A stretch of DNA of 64,000 nt, taken from the NCBI GenBank assembly GCA_963761735.1, contig CAVXHQ010000003.1, forward strand, positions 310,001 through 374,000, in the 5' to 3' direction. The position numbers and the translations under genes were made by a program. The DNA is from CAVXHQ01 sp963761735 (GTDB lineage Bacteria; Pseudomonadota; Alphaproteobacteria; Rhodobacterales; Rhodobacteraceae). This document shows positions 61,098 through 64,000 of the stretch, one piece after another. Numbering within the stretch: the stretch's first letter is position 1; every line of letters starts with the position of its first letter. Under the pieces are notes generated by a model. That model saw only the letters and a list, made by a program, of their open reading frames with translations, had not been told where the DNA came from and made no database searches.

Positions 61098-61799
61098 ATG
61101 AACAAGATCGCTCTTGTCGATGACGACAGGAATATCCTGACGTCCGTATCCATGACCCTTGAGGCAGAGGGTTTCGAAGTCGAAACCTACAACGACGGGC
61201 AATCCGCGCTGGACGCATTCACCAAGAAAATGCCCGATATGGCAGTGCTCGACATCAAGATGCCGCGGATGGACGGAATGGATCTGTTGCAGCGTCTGCG
61301 TCAGAAAACGTCGATGCCGGTGATCTTTCTGACCTCCAAGGACGACGAGATCGACGAGGTCCTCGGCCTGCGGATGGGTGCCGACGATTATGTGAAAAAG
61401 CCCTTTTCCCAGCGTTTGCTGGTTGAACGCATCCGTGCGCTGCTGCGCCGTCAGGACGCGATTGCCAGCGACGATATCGAGGTTACCGAAGAGAACAAGG
61501 TGATGAGCCGTGGCCAGCTTACCATGGATCCGCTGCGTCATGCCGTGACCTGGAAGGGCAACGACGTCTCCCTGACCGTCACGGAGTTCCTGCTGCTGCA
61601 GGCCCTCGCCCAGCGTCCCGGTTTCGTGAAGTCGCGCGATCAGCTGATGGATGTTGCCTATGACGATCAGGTCTATGTCGACGACCGCACGATCGACAGC
61701 CACATCAAGCGGCTGCGCAAAAAGATGCGGCAGGCCGACGATGAGTTTTCGGCGATCGAGACGCTGTACGGCATCGGCTATCGCTATAACGAAGAATAA
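61098..61799 (+). CDS. chvI: Response regulator ChvI
   Basis: 233 residues, OmpR type. Receiver with DDD (8-10), phospho-acceptor Asp52 in VLDIKMPRMDG and KKPFSQRLLVERI; C-terminal winged helix with LTVTEFLLLQALAQRPGFVK, YVDDRTIDSHIKRLRKKMRQ and LYGIGYRYNEE. It works with ChvG as the acid/envelope-stress two-component system that is essential or central in many alphaproteobacteria. 54 bp before chvG. Confidence 0.95.
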   Translation: MNKIALVDDDRNILTSVSMTLEAEGFEVETYNDGQSALDAFTKKMPDMAVLDIKMPRMDGMDLLQRLRQKTSMPVIFLTSKDDEIDEVLGLRMGADDYVKKPFSQRLLVERIRALLRRQDAIASDDIEVTEENKVMSRGQLTMDPLRHAVTWKGNDVSLTVTEFLLLQALAQRPGFVKSRDQLMDVAYDDQVYVDDRTIDSHIKRLRKKMRQADDEFSAIETLYGIGYRYNEE

Positions 61800-61853
61800 A
61801 TCCCGGTCGGCGGGCGTCCCGGACGGGGGCCCCGCCGGGGGACGGAGGCGGAA

Positions 61854-63620
61854 ATGGCGATGGCATCCAACATCGACGTTCGCGATCTGAATTCGGTACG
61901 GCGTGCGGCGGTACAGGCCGCCGCGGCAAAGCGCGCGAAAGAGGCCGACAACCAGGTGGTCATCGGCGACGACTGGGTCGCCCCCGATGCTGAATTCACC
62001 CGCGATCTTCAGGAACGGCGCAAACGGCGCGGTCTTATCACGCTCAACCGCTCGCCTCTGGCGCGGCGGATCATCACGTTCAATCTCGTGGCTCTCATCG
62101 TGCTGGTCGCGGGCATGCTCTACCTCGCGCCAAGCCGCGACAACCTAGCATTCCAACGCGCCTATTCTCTGGTGAGCGAGGCGGAACTCGTCGCCAATGT
62201 GTTCGAGGCACGACTGCCGCTCAGCGCGCCGGTCAATCTGGCAACGGGCGACGGCATCGACCCCGGTGAGACTCTGGCCGCCCTCGACATACGTCGCGGG
62301 ATCGAGGTTTTCGTGTTCGATACCGCCGGCTCCCTCGTCGCGCGCCGCATCGCCGACACCAGCGGCCCGGTCAGCGGCCTTGCCTACGACGGCGGCGGCA
62401 CGATCATCACCAATTTCCTGAACGGCGCCTGGGACTGGTTGGCCGATACGCTGGTCCCGGGCCAGACGGCGCTCGACCGGCCTGACGCGTTGTCGGCCAC
62501 ATCGGCCCTCGTCGAAGCCACACTGACCAACGGGACGAACGGCACCATGGCGCCCGATGACCAGGGCCGGGCGATCCTTGCCGTGGCAACGCCGATCCTG
62601 CAGGACGGAACGGCCGTCGGGGTGATCGGCATCGCCACCGCGGCAGGCGAAATCGATGCGCTGGTCCGCCGCGAGCGGGAACAACTCCTGCAACTCTTCG
62701 TGATCGGCATCCTCGTGTCGATCGGCCTGTCGCTCGTCCTTGCATCGACGATCGCCAACCCGATCGCCGATCTGGCCGCCGCCGCCGAACTTGGCCGAGA
62801 CCGCAATGCCCGGCGCATGTCGCCGGACCGGATCCGCATCCCCGACCTGACCTCGCGCCCCGATGAAATCGGCAGGCTCAGCGCGGCGATGCGGGGCATG
62901 GTTTCGGCGTTGTACGAACGGATCGAGGCGAACGAACAGTTCGCCGCAGACGTCAGCCACGAAATCAAGAACCCGCTCGCCTCGTTGCGGTCTGCCGTCG
63001 GAACGATGCGCATTGCCAAACGCGACGACCAGCGCGAGCGGATGCTCGAGGTGATCGAGCACGATGTGCGCCGTCTCGACAGGCTGGTCAGCGACATCTC
63101 GAACGCGAGCCGCCTCGATTCAGAACTGGTCAAGGAAGAGGAAGAGCCGTTCGATCTGATGAAGACGCTGCGCAACCTCAACGAATTCCTCGGCAAGGAC
63201 GCGGACGCCAAAGGCATCGAGTTCATCTCCGATCTCCCGGACGAGTCGATGACGGTCTTTGGCCTCGAGGCGCGGCTGGCGCAGGTATTCGTCAACCTGA
63301 TCACCAATGCGATTTCGTTCTGTGCCGAAGGCGACGCCATCCGCATCTGGGCCCGCAAGCGTGAAAACCGCGTTCTTGTCGTGGTCGAGGACACCGGCCC
63401 GGGCATTCCCGAAGGCGCCCTGGCCAAGGTGTTTCAGCGATTCTATTCCGAACGGCCGGCGAATGATTTCGGCAATAATTCCGGTCTTGGCCTCGCGATT
63501 TCAAAACAGATCGTCGAGGCGCATGACGGCGTCATCTGGGCCGAAAACATCCGACCGACCGACGCCGATGTGACGTCGGATCCGCTGGGGGCCCGGTTTG
63601 TCGTGGGCCTGCCGGTCTAG
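61854..63620 (+). CDS. chvG: Sensor histidine kinase ChvG
   Basis: 588 residues. First membrane helix NLVALIVLVAGMLYLAPS (about 80-97), a periplasmic domain (about 98-280), second helix LFVIGILVSIGLSLVLAS (about 283-300), HAMP, then the kinase: H-box FAADVSHEIKNPLASLRSAV, N-box NLITNAISFC, G1 EDTGPGIPEG and G2 NNSGLGLAISKQIVEAHDG. It phosphorylates ChvI. In related species the periplasmic regulator ExoR restrains it; exoR is not in the window. hprK follows at once. Confidence 0.95.
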   Translation: MAMASNIDVRDLNSVRRAAVQAAAAKRAKEADNQVVIGDDWVAPDAEFTRDLQERRKRRGLITLNRSPLARRIITFNLVALIVLVAGMLYLAPSRDNLAFQRAYSLVSEAELVANVFEARLPLSAPVNLATGDGIDPGETLAALDIRRGIEVFVFDTAGSLVARRIADTSGPVSGLAYDGGGTIITNFLNGAWDWLADTLVPGQTALDRPDALSATSALVEATLTNGTNGTMAPDDQGRAILAVATPILQDGTAVGVIGIATAAGEIDALVRREREQLLQLFVIGILVSIGLSLVLASTIANPIADLAAAAELGRDRNARRMSPDRIRIPDLTSRPDEIGRLSAAMRGMVSALYERIEANEQFAADVSHEIKNPLASLRSAVGTMRIAKRDDQRERMLEVIEHDVRRLDRLVSDISNASRLDSELVKEEEEPFDLMKTLRNLNEFLGKDADAKGIEFISDLPDESMTVFGLEARLAQVFVNLITNAISFCAEGDAIRIWARKRENRVLVVVEDTGPGIPEGALAKVFQRFYSERPANDFGNNSGLGLAISKQIVEAHDGVIWAENIRPTDADVTSDPLGARFVVGLPV

Positions 63621-63624
63621 GTGC

Positions 63625-64000
63625 GTGGCCGTCGCGCCCGCCGCGACCGCGCTCAACCTGCATGCCAGTTGTGTGGCATGGAGGGACCGCGCCCTTTTGA
63701 TCACCGGCGCGTCGGGCAGTGGCAAATCGTCGCTGTCGCTCGAGCTGATGGCCTATGGCTGCGCGCTCGTCGCCGACGACCGGACGCTTTTGACAGACGC
63801 CCGCAACGGCCTTGTCGCCAGCGCGCCGCAGATGCTGCAGGGAAGGATCGAGGCGCGGTATATCGGCATTCTTGCGGCCTCCTCCGCTCCGCCGACGCCT
63901 GTGAAACTCGTGATCGACCTCGATCGTACCTGCGAAGACCGTCTGCCGCCGGAACGCAGCGTTTCCTGGCTTGGACATGAACTGCCCTTGATCTTGCGGC
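63625..64000 (+). CDS. hprK: HPr kinase/phosphorylase, partial at right edge
   Basis: Frame starts at GTG 63625, 4 bp after the chvG stop, and is open to the window end (125 residues visible). The P-loop is LLITGASGSGKSSLSLEL (about 25-42), followed by CALVADDRTLLTDAR and GRIEARYIGIL. This is the short alphaproteobacterial HprK with only the C-terminal kinase domain. It phosphorylates HPr on Ser in the PTS-Ntr branch; the chvI-chvG-hprK order is conserved. Confidence 0.9.
   Translation, partial: MAVAPAATALNLHASCVAWRDRALLITGASGSGKSSLSLELMAYGCALVADDRTLLTDARNGLVASAPQMLQGRIEARYIGILAASSAPPTPVKLVIDLDRTCEDRLPPERSVSWLGHELPLILR

Overview
The window is a high-GC alphaproteobacterial chromosome segment, most likely from the order Rhodobacterales (marine roseobacter type). 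The inference rests on gene content: petP-petR, an ethylmalonyl-CoA-pathway malyl-CoA lyase (mcl1), a DddL-type DMSP lyase, the xseB-ispA pair behind a histone-deacetylase-like gene, a DUF1013/TrcR regulator, and the pckA <-> chvI-chvG-hprK arrangement at the right edge. No rRNA, tRNA or CRISPR array was seen.

Layout. 1-8.5 kb is a stack of nested mobile elements. A TniB-like transposition ATPase remnant (7601-8331) abuts an IS3-family element. The IS3 element is split by an IS21-family element (2184-7092, 6-bp target duplication GGTGAC), which is itself split by an intact IS66 element (4544-6934, 8-bp duplication ACTGAAAC). On the left an IS481-type transposase is cut by a second IS21-type element that runs off the window. 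From 9.2 kb the chromosome is ordinary: galM, pheT, a small secreted protein, an esterase, pheS-yrhK-ASCH, dddL, rpmI-rplT, a LysR regulator, a DUF481 outer-membrane protein, pyk, an N-formylglutamate amidohydrolase with HAD and DUF1244 genes, and a long Pro/Ala-rich exported protein.

Then come a D-glutamate-type cluster (dgcN-dgcA-nudix-dat), an ICMT-like methyltransferase, mcl1, accA, uvrB, an AT-rich probable nuclease gene of foreign origin, a hemerythrin-like gene, a DUF1349 gene, HDAC-xseB-ispA, petP-petR, ilvE, FNT and TauE transporters, and a ThuA/Gfo-Idh-MocA pair. Positions 47.1-57 kb hold a flagellar block: an unknown protein, a TPR/glycosyltransferase, DUF6165, a FkbM methyltransferase, motB, flgE, flgK, flgL and flgI. 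The end carries trcR, an RNase T2, a broken DUF3859-like gene, pckA, chvI-chvG and the start of hprK.

A striking property is the number of single-base or dinucleotide frame breaks in genes that should be intact: pheT, pyk, a Nudix hydrolase, a VOC protein (two breaks), a DUF3859-like gene, istA, the tniB-like gene, and probably the HAD-DUF1244 junction. Restoring one base per break gives full-length proteins. Residual consensus errors are the most economical explanation for the essential genes; real pseudogenisation is possible for the others.
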